DNA of 36,362 nucleotides from positions 1-36,362 of the forward strand of contig CALKVA010000034.1 of the NCBI GenBank assembly GCA_937996625.1. Reading direction: 5' to 3'. Source of the stretch: UBA5951 sp009936885. GTDB lineage: Bacteria > Pseudomonadota > Alphaproteobacteria > Puniceispirillales > Puniceispirillaceae. The notes below the pieces were generated by a model, which was given only the letters and a program-made list of their open reading frames with translations, had not been told where the DNA came from and did not search any database. The translations under genes and the position numbers were made by a program. Positions 16,105-25,446 of the stretch are shown here, piece by piece. Every line of letters begins with the position of its first letter. Position 1 is the first letter of the stretch.

Positions 16105-19100
16105 TCCATTGCCTCAAGACTAGCTCGAATAGAATTACGTCTTGTTTGCCATAATCCTGCTTCATGTAATTTCTCAAAACAGTCCTGCATGGCATTAAGA
16201 GCGTCAGGATTAACCTTGCTCATAAAACTATTAATTTCTTGATCTCCCAAAGTAGCATCATGAAAGCTATCAAATAGATGACTTCCGACGACATTTGCAA
16301 GATTTGAAAAGGCTGCCATATGGAATAAGGTCGCCGCTATTTCCGCTGCACCGCGATGCCCATGACGCATCATTCCAGCAAGCCAATCAGGGTTCGCTGC
16401 TCTTGCATGCACAACGCGTGCAATTTCTTCTGAAAGGCTTCGTGTAATAGGCTTATCAGGATTTCTATTATCTAAATGATAGAGATTTGCCTCTCCGCCA
16501 ATTTCTGCCTTGGCAGCTGCAAATCCCCCTTCGTGAGCTGCATAATCTGATGATAATAGGATATCGGTCTCTGGCATGTCTTGCATATGAACAAAGCTAT
16601 CTGCTTTTTGAATGCGGGCAATCAGGGCCTTTTTATTTTGAGTTATCTGCGCGCCATTAACGGCATATTGGCTGGCATTAATCCAAGCATTTGCAGCCGC
16701 TATTCTACCTTCCTTATTAAATCGCTCTGCAGCGTCACCCATGCCAAGCCCATAGGAGGCAGGGGCAGGGCTAAATATACGGGCTGAATCATCATCTAGC
16801 GTGCCTACAAACGGGTTGAATTCAATGCTTTCATCTCGTTCACGTAACACGTCAATCGCTTGCTGAAATAAGGTTGATAACGTTGGAAATACATCTCTGA
16901 ACAGGCCAGATACGCGCAAGGTGGTGTCAATTCTGGGTCTATCTAATACAGCAAGAGGTAGAATTTCAAAACCCGTAACTCTGTCGGATCCGTTTGCCCA
17001 ATCAGGCTTTATGCCCAGCAAATGAAGTGCCATGGCAAATTCCTCGCCTGCGGTTCTCATTGTAGCAGACCCCCATAAATCAACAATCACACCAGATGGC
17101 CAATCACCTTTATCTTGCAAGTGCCGCCTGACAAATTCTTCTGCTAGTTTAACGCCCTGATTATAGGCAGCTCTCGTTGGGACTGATAGCGGGTCTGTTG
17201 AATATAAATTTCGCCCAGTTGGTAAAACATCATATCGCCCTCTGTAAGGAGAGCCAGAAGGACCAGCAGCAATCCTCTTTCCAGATAATGCCTCAATCAT
17301 GGATTTTTGCTCATTTAGAATAGATGGTTTGGTTTCAAAAGTGCATTGTGGTTGCCCGCCTCTGCCAAAAATATGCAAACCATCCCCAAACTGACTTTCT
17401 TTTATATCACATACGAATGCATCGATTCTGGTAAGTGCTTCTGAAGTGCTGCTTCCAAATTCAACTCCTAAATCCTCTGCAATTCCAAGTGATTCTGCTT
17501 CCAAGATAATATCGCTTTTCAGCCTGTCACGCCTTTTGGGGTCAAGACCATCTGCGATGGAGAATTCATCAAGCAAGGATTCTAACTGACTAAATTGCTT
17601 TGGCGTAGTTGCTTGTTTTAGAGGCGGTGGTATGTGACCAAGAGTAACAGCGCTAATTCGTCTCTTGGCTTGTGCTGCCTCGCCAGGATCGTTAACGATA
17701 AAGGGATAGATGATTGGCAAATTCCCTGCCAGCACCTCTGGCCAGCACTCGTTTGATAAAGCAACAGCTTTTCCTGGTAGCCATTCCAACGTGCCATGTG
17801 CGCCAATGTGAATAATGGCATCTGCCTTCATTTCTTTTTGAATCCATAAGTAAAAGGCAACATAGCTATGAGAGGGAGTCCGGGAAATATCGTGATAATC
17901 ACTCTGTTTATTTTGCTTTATGCCTCGCTCTGGTTGTAATGCAATAACCGCATTTCCAAATGACAAACCAGCAAATTCAAACGCGCCATTTATGGCATGC
18001 GAATCTGCTTCTGGCTCGCCCCATTCGGCATTTAGAGCTTCTTGTAAATTTGACGGCAATTCGCTCAAAGCAGTTTTGTAAGAGGCTATATCCCAAGATA
18101 TTGTGTTATGGTTAAGAAGGCTTTCAAGAGGTTCTTTTATGGATTGTGCAGGATGACCTAGATCCTCTAATATTGCCTTAGCTGATGCAATAGCATCAAG
18201 GCCAACAGCATGTGCCATTTGCCAAGGACGGCCGGGGTAAGTGGATAAGATAAGAGCTGGTTTTTGCTCAGCAAGATGCGTTGTTTGTAGCCTGTGCCAA
18301 TTTGCAATCTTATCGCAAATCGCGTAAATGCGCCGCTCATCAGGTTGATGCCCTATGGCTGCAAATTGCAGCGCTTCATCTATTGCTTCTGGTTCTTTAA
18401 AAGAAGCAACGCCTGCAAAAATACGGCCGTCCACCTCCGGTAATACAACATGCATTGCCATATCTGCTGGAGACAGACCTCTATCTGCTTCTGCCCATGC
18501 AGCACGATTAGACGTTGAAAATGCAATCTGAAAGACAGGCACATTCGCTATGTCAAGCGGAGAGCGGCCATCCTTGCCTCTTCCTGAAAAAGAAGTAGCG
18601 TTAATAATAAAAGCAGGTGAATAATGCAGTATTTGTCTCTCTAGCCAATAAGCTGCATCAGGCGCTTTTAGCGAAGGGACAAACAAACTCATTACATCAA
18701 ACCCATAGTCGCGCAATTTATTAAATAAAGCTGTTATGGGTTTGAGGTCTGCCGCTGTTATAAAAGAGCGATAAAATGTAATGAGAATAAGAGGTTTAAT
18801 GTCAAAACCCCGCGCAATAAAAGGACAACACAGTTTATGTTCTGGTGTCCATGCACCAACATTACCTATCATTTTGCTACCACTTACAGGGCTTGCATAA
18901 AGCCCAGCAGCTAGCGCTAACTGCGCCAAAGCTGAATGTGCTGCAACTTCGCCTCCTATCTCACAAAGGTGTTGCAAGCGACGCAAAGTTGATACTGGCA
19001 CAGATGAGATCTCATCGAGCTGTTTGTCTGAACGGCCATCGGCTGGGATAACAGCAAATGCTATATTATGCCTCTTGGCAATTTGGGCAACCTGATTGAG

Positions 19101-19400
19101 CCCATAAGACCAGTAAGGCACGCCGCCAATTAGACGAACCAGAATACCACTTGCATGGCGCAGGGTTTTTTCAATATAGGTATCAACTGAGATAGGGTGT
19201 TTGAGGGAGGCTAGATTAGCAAGCCTGACGCTTGGAAAATCAGGCTCATTTTGCGTTTTAGCACGTTGCCAGCCAGCCGCAAATGCGCCAAGGTCGCTAT
19301 CTGAAAAAGAGAGGATGACAAGGTCTGCTGGCTGATGGTCAAGATCAACAGGCACCTCTGTTTCTTCTAATCCATGTCTTTCAACGAAAAGGACGTGCAT
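16101..19400 (-). CDS. cobN: Aerobic cobaltochelatase large subunit
   Basis: CobN is the large subunit that binds hydrogenobyrinic acid a,c-diamide and inserts Co2+ (EC 6.6.1.2), driven by the AAA+ subunits CobS and CobT, neither of which is in this window. The family signature IHIGAHGTLEWLPGKA is at about residue 530, followed by PEVLAGNLPIIYPFIVNDPG; GRGGQPQCTFETKPS and the terminal WLAGMMRHGHRGAAE block are also present. At 1099 aa it is slightly short of many CobN proteins (near 1250) but complete at both ends. Mg-chelatase ChlH/BchH is excluded by context and motifs. It lies 8 bp after cobW. Confidence 0.96.
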   Translation of the reverse strand: MHVLFVERHGLEETEVPVDLDHQPADLVILSFSDSDLGAFAAGWQRAKTQNEPDFPSVRLANLASLKHPISVDTYIEKTLRHASGILVRLIGGVPYWSYGLNQVAQIAKRHNIAFAVIPADGRSDKQLDEISSVPVSTLRRLQHLCEIGGEVAAHSALAQLALAAGLYASPVSGSKMIGNVGAWTPEHKLCCPFIARGFDIKPLILITFYRSFITAADLKPITALFNKLRDYGFDVMSLFVPSLKAPDAAYWLERQILHYSPAFIINATSFSGRGKDGRSPLDIANVPVFQIAFSTSNRAAWAEADRGLSPADMAMHVVLPEVDGRIFAGVASFKEPEAIDEALQFAAIGHQPDERRIYAICDKIANWHRLQTTHLAEQKPALILSTYPGRPWQMAHAVGLDAIASAKAILEDLGHPAQSIKEPLESLLNHNTISWDIASYKTALSELPSNLQEALNAEWGEPEADSHAINGAFEFAGLSFGNAVIALQPERGIKQNKQSDYHDISRTPSHSYVAFYLWIQKEMKADAIIHIGAHGTLEWLPGKAVALSNECWPEVLAGNLPIIYPFIVNDPGEAAQAKRRISAVTLGHIPPPLKQATTPKQFSQLESLLDEFSIADGLDPKRRDRLKSDIILEAESLGIAEDLGVEFGSSTSEALTRIDAFVCDIKESQFGDGLHIFGRGGQPQCTFETKPSILNEQKSMIEALSGKRIAAGPSGSPYRGRYDVLPTGRNLYSTDPLSVPTRAAYNQGVKLAEEFVRRHLQDKGDWPSGVIVDLWGSATMRTAGEEFAMALHLLGIKPDWANGSDRVTGFEILPLAVLDRPRIDTTLRVSGLFRDVFPTLSTLFQQAIDVLRERDESIEFNPFVGTLDDDSARIFSPAPASYGLGMGDAAERFNKEGRIAAANAWINASQYAVNGAQITQNKKALIARIQKADSFVHMQDMPETDILLSSDYAAHEGGFAAAKAEIGGEANLYHLDNRNPDKPITRSLSEEIARVVHARAANPDWLAGMMRHGHRGAAEIAATLFHMAAFSNLANVVGSHLFDSFHDATLGDQEINSFMSKVNPDALNAMQDCFEKLHEAGLWQTRRNSIRASLEAME

Positions 19401-19408
19401 CTGCTCGT

Positions 19409-20446
19409 TTAGCCCTTCAAAATTTCGTTAATCGCAGGCGCATTAATGTGTTCATGTTCAGCAATTACAACAAGTTGACCGTTGCGCACTTCATCTGGCT
19501 GCCACATCTTATCAAATTGTGAGCGCACACGCGAGCCCACAGCCTGCACAAGAAGGCGCATCGGCTTACCTGAAATAGCCGCATAGCCCTTAACCCTTAA
19601 AATATGATGTTCACGAGCGAGTATTTCGATTTTTTGAACAAGGGTTTCTGGCGAATCAAACTCAGTAATATTAAAAATAGCACTATCAAAATCTTCATGA
19701 TCATGCTCAGGTGCCCCATCATGATGAGAGGGTCGTTGCTCAATATCATTTTCTGCAGCAGACTCTAGCCCTAGGATAAGACGTGGGTCAATCTGTCCTT
19801 CTACTACTTCAATAATAGGTAGTTGGCGGGGGGTATTATTTGTGATGATTTGTTTTGCTTTTGCTTTATCTGCTTCATTTGCAAGATCAGCTTTGGTAAG
19901 AAGAATAAGGTCAGCGCAGGCCACTTGATCTTCAAATACCTCCGATAACGGGGTTTCATGGTCAAGCGCATTATCTGCTTCACGTTGTGCTTCAACGCCG
20001 GCAAGATTTGGCGCGAATTGCCCTGATGCCACAGCTTCTGCATCTGCTAGCGCAATCACACCATCAACCGTAATCCGAGAGCGTATATCTGGCCAGTCAA
20101 AGGCTTTAAGCAATGGTTTTGGCAGTGCAAGACCTGAGGTTTCGATTAAGATATGTTCTGGCTTGGCTGAAAGCGACATTAATGCCTCAATCGTTGGAAT
20201 AAAATCATCAGCCACTGTGCAGCAAATACATCCATTTGCCAGTTCCATTATATTCTCTTCTGGGCAATTTGGGATAGCACATCCTTTTAGAATCTGCCCG
20301 TCAACGCCAACATCTCCAAACTCATTTACAATTACTGCTAGTCTTTTTCCAAGCGGGTTCTGCATTAGCCGAGAAATCAGTGTGGTTTTCCCAGAGCCAA
20401 GGAATCCTGTGATTATAGTAACCGGAATTTTTGTGATATTTTGCAT
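19409..20446 (-). CDS. cobW: CobW G3E-family GTPase, metallochaperone
   Basis: CobW proteins are GTPases thought to deliver cobalt to CobN. The sequence shows Walker A GFLGSGKTT (14-22), the metal-binding CICC (73-76) within NGCICCTVADD, ETSGLALPKPL, the GTP-specificity motif TKAD, and a His/Asp-rich linker (SHHDGAPEHDHED, about residue 240) before the CobW_C domain (about 258-340). It is the first gene of the long minus-strand cob operon, 8 bp before cobN, which separates it from the zinc-linked COG0523 paralogues. The ATG has AAGGGG upstream. The 305-bp region in front of it is shared with cobO. Confidence 0.95.
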   Translation of the reverse strand: MQNITKIPVTIITGFLGSGKTTLISRLMQNPLGKRLAVIVNEFGDVGVDGQILKGCAIPNCPEENIMELANGCICCTVADDFIPTIEALMSLSAKPEHILIETSGLALPKPLLKAFDWPDIRSRITVDGVIALADAEAVASGQFAPNLAGVEAQREADNALDHETPLSEVFEDQVACADLILLTKADLANEADKAKAKQIITNNTPRQLPIIEVVEGQIDPRLILGLESAAENDIEQRPSHHDGAPEHDHEDFDSAIFNITEFDSPETLVQKIEILAREHHILRVKGYAAISGKPMRLLVQAVGSRVRSQFDKMWQPDEVRNGQLVVIAEHEHINAPAINEILKG

Positions 20447-20751
20447 TAGTACCCCTTATGCCCTTTATGATTTTTGCCGTTACTGGTCTGTCCTCAAAAA
20501 CTATTATGACGGGCAATCCTTACTATTCAGCATGTATTTCATGTTAGGTCAGAATATACTGTTGAATCAAATAATGTTACTGCTCAAAATCCGACCTTTC
20601 TTTTTTTATTATTTTCCAATTTCAAATAATCGGATTTATCTGCTCTTATTTACAAATATAAGCTATTTGGTAATAGTAATCTGGTTCATACTTATACCGT
20701 CAATTTAAGCCATTTTATCTCCCACCATTTTTTGAAAGAGGATATTGTTTA
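20447..20751. promoter_or_regulatory. Divergent cobW-cobO control region
   Basis: This is the only sizeable intergenic space in the cob cluster and must hold the promoters for both operons. An 8-bp inverted repeat AAATCCGA (20587-20594)/TCGGATTT (20630-20637) sits centrally, with CTGCTC on its outer left and outer right. On the minus strand TTGATT and TAACAT stand 18 bp apart as a possible cobW promoter. I searched for the cobalamin-riboswitch B12 box (GCCACTG core) and did not find it on either strand. Boundaries of any operator are uncertain. Confidence 0.45.
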
Positions 20752-21390
20752 ATGAGCGAACAAGAAGAACAATCTAAAACAAAGATTGAGCGCAATAAAA
20801 TCCATAATAAAAAAATGCAAAAAATCAAAGCTGCCCGTGATAAACTTATGGCCACCAAAACAGAGGAGAAAGGTCTAATAATGGTTCATACCGGGCCCGG
20901 AAAAGGTAAGTCCTCTTCTGGTTTTGGAATGATTATGAGATGTATCGCACATGGCATTCCCTGCGCAGTTGTGCAATTTATTAAAGGGACTTGGCGTACG
21001 GGTGAACGTGATTTTCTGGAAAAAAAATTTCAAAAAGAATGCCGTTTTATTGTATCAGGCGAGGGTTTTACTTGGGAGACACAAGATAGAGAGCGTGATA
21101 TCGCAGCAGCACAGGCAGGTTGGGAAAAAGCAAAAGAGCTGATTCGCAACCTAGACATAAAATTTATATTATTAGATGAGATCAATATTGCGCTTCGCTA
21201 TGATTATTTGGATATTGATGAGGTTGTTGACTTTCTTCTTCATAAAAAGCCGTTAATGACACATGTTGTTCTAACAGGCCGCAATGCCAAAGACGAATTG
21301 ATAGAAGCAGCAGACTTAGTAACAGAAATGTCGCTTATTAAGCATCCGTTTCGTGACGGTATTAAAGCCCAAAAAGGGATAGAGTTTTAG
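20752..21390 (+). CDS. cobO: Cob(I)yrinic acid a,c-diamide adenosyltransferase
   Basis: CobO (BtuR/CobA-type ATR) transfers the 5'-deoxyadenosyl group of ATP to Co(I) (EC 2.5.1.17). It has the inverted-type P-loop TGPGKGKSSSGFG (about 47-59), VVQFIKGTW, FTWETQDRERD and LDEINIALRYDYL, all characteristic. The N-terminal 35 residues are highly charged, as in other CobO proteins. The start ATG 20752 has AGAGGA upstream. cobQ follows after 16 bp, so both form a plus-strand unit diverging from cobW. Confidence 0.96.
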   Translation: MSEQEEQSKTKIERNKIHNKKMQKIKAARDKLMATKTEEKGLIMVHTGPGKGKSSSGFGMIMRCIAHGIPCAVVQFIKGTWRTGERDFLEKKFQKECRFIVSGEGFTWETQDRERDIAAAQAGWEKAKELIRNLDIKFILLDEINIALRYDYLDIDEVVDFLLHKKPLMTHVVLTGRNAKDELIEAADLVTEMSLIKHPFRDGIKAQKGIEF

Positions 21391-21406
21391 AGAAGGTTTT
21401 GGTGGA

Positions 21407-22858
21407 ATGCCTGCTGTAATGATACAAGGCACTGGCTCCAATGTTGGCAAGTCGGTCCTGGTTGCCGGCTTATGCAGAGCCGCCAGTAATCGTGGGCTTA
21501 GCGTCTCTCCATTTAAACCACAGAACATGTCTAATAATGCTGCTGTGACTGCTGATGGCGGCGAAATAGGGCGCGCACAAGCATTACAGGCACGCGCCAG
21601 TAAAAAGCAATCCCACACAGATATGAACCCAATTCTTTTGAAACCTGAAACTGAAACAGGCTCTCAGTTAATTATACATGGCAAATATCATAGCTCGTTA
21701 AAAGCGCGTGAATATACTCATATAAAACGCCAGCTATTAGCACCTGTTTTAACCAGCTTTGAAAGGCTGAAATCACAATCTGATTTAGTTATTATTGAGG
21801 GTGCTGGCAGCCCTGCTGAGATTAATTTGCGCCAAAATGACATTGCTAATATGGGGTTTGCGAGTGCGGCATCTGTTCCTGTGGTATTGGTTGGTGATAT
21901 TGATAGGGGGGGTGTTATTGCCCAGCTTGTCGGAACAGATGCCATATTACCAGATAAAGACCGTGATTTGATTGAAGGATTTATCGTCAATAAATTTCGG
22001 GGTGATGTGAGTTTGTTTGATGAGGGGTATGAGTTTATAAAGTCACGCACGAACTGGGAAGGTTTTGGAGTGCTACCTTATTTTAAGGATGCGTGGCGCC
22101 TGCCTGCAGAAGATGCGCTTGATATAGCCTCCCATAGCCCCAAAGCTTTTACACATTATAAAATTGCCTGTTTATGTCTCTCCCGAATGGCAAATTTTGA
22201 CGATTTGGATCCACTTTCTCAAGAAGCTGAAATAGAACTTATTATGATAAAAGCAGGGCAAGCAATTCCAGCGGATATTGATCTTGTTCTAATACCTGGC
22301 AGTAAATCTACAATAGACGATCTGAGCTTTCTGCGGGAACAGGGCTGGGATATTGATCTTAAAGCACATCATCGCCGTGGCGGTTCTATTTTGGGTATTT
22401 GCGGTGGGTATCAAATGCTTGGGACTAAAATTTGCGATCCAGACGGGATTGAAGGAGAGGCAGGAGAAACTGAGGGATTAGGTTTTTTGCAAATCCAAAC
22501 AGTTATGCAAGCAGGAAAAACAGTCAGAGTTGTAAGCGCCACCCATTTTGCAACATCTCTTGAAATAAAAGGCTATGAAATTCACCTTGGAGAGACCAGC
22601 GGAGCAGATTGCGCGCGCCCTTTTGCTGTGATAGACGGAAAAAATGAGGGGGCATGCTCACAAGATGGCCGTGTTCAAGGCAGTTACCTCCATGGGCTTT
22701 TCTCGCAAGATAGGTTTCGCAAGGCGTTTCTAGATAAATTAGACATTTCAGTCAGCGGGTTTTCCTATGATGTTCAGATAGAAGAAACGCTTGATAGGCT
22801 TGCAGATCACATTGAAACATATTTGAATGTGGATAAAATTTTTGCGATTGCCCGCTAG
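21407..22858 (+). CDS. cobQ: Cobyric acid synthase (glutamine-hydrolysing)
   Basis: CobQ amidates side chains b, d, e and g of adenosylcobyrinate a,c-diamide (EC 6.3.5.10). The N-terminal half has the P-loop GTGSNVGKS (8-16) and FKPQNMSNNA; IEGAGSPAEINLR and DIDRGGVIAQ are family signatures. The C-terminal amidotransferase has the nucleophile Cys332 (GICGGYQMLG) and a terminal GSYLHGLF histidine motif. At 483 aa it is full length. Its TAG overlaps the stop of cobC on the other strand in a single CTAG (22855-22858), leaving no room for a conventional terminator. Confidence 0.97.
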   Translation: MPAVMIQGTGSNVGKSVLVAGLCRAASNRGLSVSPFKPQNMSNNAAVTADGGEIGRAQALQARASKKQSHTDMNPILLKPETETGSQLIIHGKYHSSLKAREYTHIKRQLLAPVLTSFERLKSQSDLVIIEGAGSPAEINLRQNDIANMGFASAASVPVVLVGDIDRGGVIAQLVGTDAILPDKDRDLIEGFIVNKFRGDVSLFDEGYEFIKSRTNWEGFGVLPYFKDAWRLPAEDALDIASHSPKAFTHYKIACLCLSRMANFDDLDPLSQEAEIELIMIKAGQAIPADIDLVLIPGSKSTIDDLSFLREQGWDIDLKAHHRRGGSILGICGGYQMLGTKICDPDGIEGEAGETEGLGFLQIQTVMQAGKTVRVVSATHFATSLEIKGYEIHLGETSGADCARPFAVIDGKNEGACSQDGRVQGSYLHGLFSQDRFRKAFLDKLDISVSGFSYDVQIEETLDRLADHIETYLNVDKIFAIAR

Positions 22859-23847
22859 CTTTGAAGCGCTCTCTCAAGCGGCTCCCAGCCAGTATCTGGC
22901 GGAATTCCAAGCCTTACCCAATTCTCAGAATAGCTAAAAACACGGCTCCATATTTTATGTCCTGCTAGTTTATCTTGTATATTTTTTGCATTATCACACT
23001 GATATAAGCGAAATAAATCTGTGCCCCCTATAAGATGAAGCCCGTTTTGGTGAGCTATTCTATCTAGGCGTCTAGCATCATGTCTCAGCTTTATCATTGT
23101 CTGCTGGCGCCAGTTTTCATCCTGCAAAGCATCAGCGCCAATGGCAAGAGCAAGGGCCGATACAGACCATTTCCCAGCAGCGCTCGCAAATTGGTTGAGG
23201 GTTTTACTATGAGAAAAAACAAAACCAAGCCGCAATCCTGCAAGACCATAAAATTTACCAAAAGAGCGAAACACTATGATATTTTGGTATTGTTCTGTTG
23301 TTAGCGGCAAGACTGAGAGATGCGGATATAAATCACAAAAGCTCTCATCGACAATAAGTGTGCCAACACTATGTGCCAGCTCAAGTAGTTCTGTTGGCAA
23401 AAATTGTCTTCCATCAGGATTATTTGGGTTTGTGATAATAGCACAATCAGCACCTCTCATCTCATCAAGATGGTGGCAATGGGTAATCTGCCAGCTAGCT
23501 TTGTGTAATTGAGCTTCATATTCATTATAGCTTGGATGCAGAATACAGGCTTTTTTTGAACCTGCCTCAATGATTGACGGGAAAAGCTGGATGGCTTGTT
23601 GAGCGCCTGCTAATGGCAAGCCGCTGAAATTTGCCCGATAAGCATTTTTGGCTGACTGGGCGGTGGTGTCTATAAGCTGCTGGTCTGGCAAATCTCTCAA
23701 GAGACCTGATGTGAGGCTCGATGCAAGATTAGAAACAGGGTAGGCGTAGGGGTTAATGCCAGTTGATAAATCAATCCAGTCATTGCGGTTGCCGCCATAT
23801 TGGATAATGGCTCTATCTAAATCACCGCCATGTTCACGTGCCGCCAT
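22855..23847 (-). CDS. cobC: L-threonine-O-3-phosphate decarboxylase (CobD of Salmonella naming)
   Basis: This PLP enzyme of aminotransferase fold I makes (R)-1-amino-2-propanol phosphate, the linker of the nucleotide loop (EC 4.1.1.81). Seen: LSTGINPYAYP near the N-terminus, TNPNNPDGR (about 139-147), VDESFCDLYP, and the PLP-binding Lys198 in RSFGKFYGLAGLRLG. At 330 aa it fits CobC of the aerobic naming scheme; histidinol-phosphate aminotransferase is the main alternative but context and the INPYAYP start argue against it. It directly abuts the cobD stop with no spacer. Confidence 0.93.
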   Translation of the reverse strand: MAAREHGGDLDRAIIQYGGNRNDWIDLSTGINPYAYPVSNLASSLTSGLLRDLPDQQLIDTTAQSAKNAYRANFSGLPLAGAQQAIQLFPSIIEAGSKKACILHPSYNEYEAQLHKASWQITHCHHLDEMRGADCAIITNPNNPDGRQFLPTELLELAHSVGTLIVDESFCDLYPHLSVLPLTTEQYQNIIVFRSFGKFYGLAGLRLGFVFSHSKTLNQFASAAGKWSVSALALAIGADALQDENWRQQTMIKLRHDARRLDRIAHQNGLHLIGGTDLFRLYQCDNAKNIQDKLAGHKIWSRVFSYSENWVRLGIPPDTGWEPLERALQS

Positions 23848-24813
23848 TTAATACCCAGCCTTGTCTAGCCAAAATAATACCAACAGCGCAAATGCAACCA
23901 CTTTAAGCCAATTTAACAATCGGTTATAGTGTTTTAGACCAAGAACGATATCTTTTTCTGTGGGGTTTTCGCCTTCCTCATGCAACCATTTATCGCTGCT
24001 TCTGGTGTCTTCATAGTCGCGTGGCCCTGATAGCCGTATGTTAAGAGCTGCAGCAAAGCCTGATTCAGGCCAGCCCGCATTTGGCGAGCGATGCTTGCTC
24101 GCATCACGCCACATAATGGTCATAGAATAGATAGGCTTTATAGCTGTTAACGCGAATAGTAATCCTGTCAGTCTGGCAGGCAGAAAATTAGCTAAATCAT
24201 CTAGCTTAGCTGCTGCCCATCCAAAGGCTTCATAATTTTGAGTGCGATAACCAATCATTGAATCCATAGTATTGATAGCTTTATATACAAACAAGCCTGG
24301 AAGGCCGAATATAACGGTCCAAAATAAAGGGGCAACAACGCCGTCTGACGTATTCTCAGCAAGACTTTCAAGACTGGCTCTTGCAATACCAAAATTATCA
24401 AGCGTTTTGGCATTTCGCCCAACTATCATGGAAACAGCACTGCGCGCTGCATTTAAATCCGAAGCTGCAAGCGCAATCGCTACTTTTATTACATGGTCGT
24501 TCAAGGACTTAGCCGCAATCCAAGGCCAGATAAGCAAGGATGTTAGAATGATGCCAAAAACACCCTCAGGAATGAAGTGCGATATAATAAGAGCAACCAA
24601 AAGACAAACCCCTGCGACTATAATAACAGTAATAATGCCGCTAATACGTCTGACAGCTGAAGACCTATCTGTTTTGTTTAATGTTTTATCACACCAGCTA
24701 ATAAGATGTCCGATTGCTACAACTGGATGAGAGATGCGCTTGAATAGCCGTTCAGGCCAGCCAATTGTTCGGTCGATTATAAGAGCAATCACGGTGCAGA
24801 TAAGCATACTCAT
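23848..24813 (-). CDS. cobD: Adenosylcobinamide-phosphate synthase (CbiB)
   Basis: CobD/CbiB is an inner-membrane enzyme joining aminopropanol phosphate to adenosylcobyric acid (EC 6.3.1.10). The N-terminal LIDRTIGWPERLFKRISHPVVAIG motif region, ARASLESLAENTSDGVVAPLFW and KAINTMDSMIGYR are diagnostic. Several hydrophobic helices are visible (about 1-12, 60-100, 155-180, 205-220, 300-316). The start ATG 24813 overlaps the previous stop (ATGA), and the stop is followed immediately by cobC, giving tight coupling between the enzyme and its substrate-making partner. Confidence 0.96.
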   Translation of the reverse strand: MSMLICTVIALIIDRTIGWPERLFKRISHPVVAIGHLISWCDKTLNKTDRSSAVRRISGIITVIIVAGVCLLVALIISHFIPEGVFGIILTSLLIWPWIAAKSLNDHVIKVAIALAASDLNAARSAVSMIVGRNAKTLDNFGIARASLESLAENTSDGVVAPLFWTVIFGLPGLFVYKAINTMDSMIGYRTQNYEAFGWAAAKLDDLANFLPARLTGLLFALTAIKPIYSMTIMWRDASKHRSPNAGWPESGFAAALNIRLSGPRDYEDTRSSDKWLHEEGENPTEKDIVLGLKHYNRLLNWLKVVAFALLVLFWLDKAGY

Positions 24814-25400
24814 TTAATTGCAGTTCTATTAACAGATATGACCGAGAAACCCTGCTCGCCCAGATAGCGAAATTCTGTAACTGACAAGGGGTCAATCTCA
24901 CAACTAAGGGCTGATATGTGACTGCTAAACGCAAGTGAGAGCGCCGCGCGAATTACCCCTGCATGAACGAAAAATGTAATATTCTGGGCAGAATCATTTA
25001 AACAGATATTCTCAATTATGGGATGAACACGCCTGCAAAGATCTGAAAAACTCTCGCCATCAGGAGGTGTGAAGTCTGCAAGCGCTTCTCCTGTAAGAAT
25101 GCCTATATCTGGCAGTTGTGAGAAGGCGGTGCCATCCCATGTGCCAAAAGACTGCTCCCAAAGTGCATCATGCGTTTGACGCGGGTTAGCTTTGGATAAC
25201 ACAGCATCACATGTTTTCAGGCATCTTGTTGCAGGGCTACATATAATCAAGCTATCTTCTATTATCTGCGCTCGCAGAAATGAAATAGTATCAGGTGCAA
25301 TGGCGCCAATATCAGCGTCATAGCGACCATAAAGAAAACCGCTGGGCTCACTTGGGGCATGCCGGATGAATGTAAGAAGCTTTTGGGCGCGTGATGACAT
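24810..25400 (-). CDS. Histidine-phosphatase family protein, probable alpha-ribazole phosphatase
   Basis: The phosphohistidine motif is RHAPSEP (Arg13-His14), followed by GRYDAD; a glutamate-bearing WEQSFGTWDG and a second catalytic His in FFVHAGVIRA complete the active site. In the cob context this suits removal of the 5' phosphate from alpha-ribazole phosphate (or adenosylcobalamin phosphate) late in B12 assembly (EC 3.1.3.73). The name CobC of Salmonella is avoided because cobC here is the decarboxylase. ATG 25400 is preferred to TTG 25403. It diverges from cobP across 46 bp that include the short palindrome GCCTGTTTAGGC. Confidence 0.8.
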   Translation of the reverse strand: MSSRAQKLLTFIRHAPSEPSGFLYGRYDADIGAIAPDTISFLRAQIIEDSLIICSPATRCLKTCDAVLSKANPRQTHDALWEQSFGTWDGTAFSQLPDIGILTGEALADFTPPDGESFSDLCRRVHPIIENICLNDSAQNITFFVHAGVIRAALSLAFSSHISALSCEIDPLSVTEFRYLGEQGFSVISVNRTAIK

Positions 25401-25446
25401 CAAAAATATATTCCTTTTTGAGCCTGTTTAGGCTACGAATGAAGTC

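Noticed and set aside
20163..20708. 181-aa plus-strand ORF across the start of cobW and its upstream region
   Set aside because: Antisense shadow of cobW; first half mirrors the Walker A region and no family is visible.
24272..24730. 152-aa plus-strand ORF
   Set aside because: Antisense to the well-supported cobD, with composition of a mirrored membrane protein.
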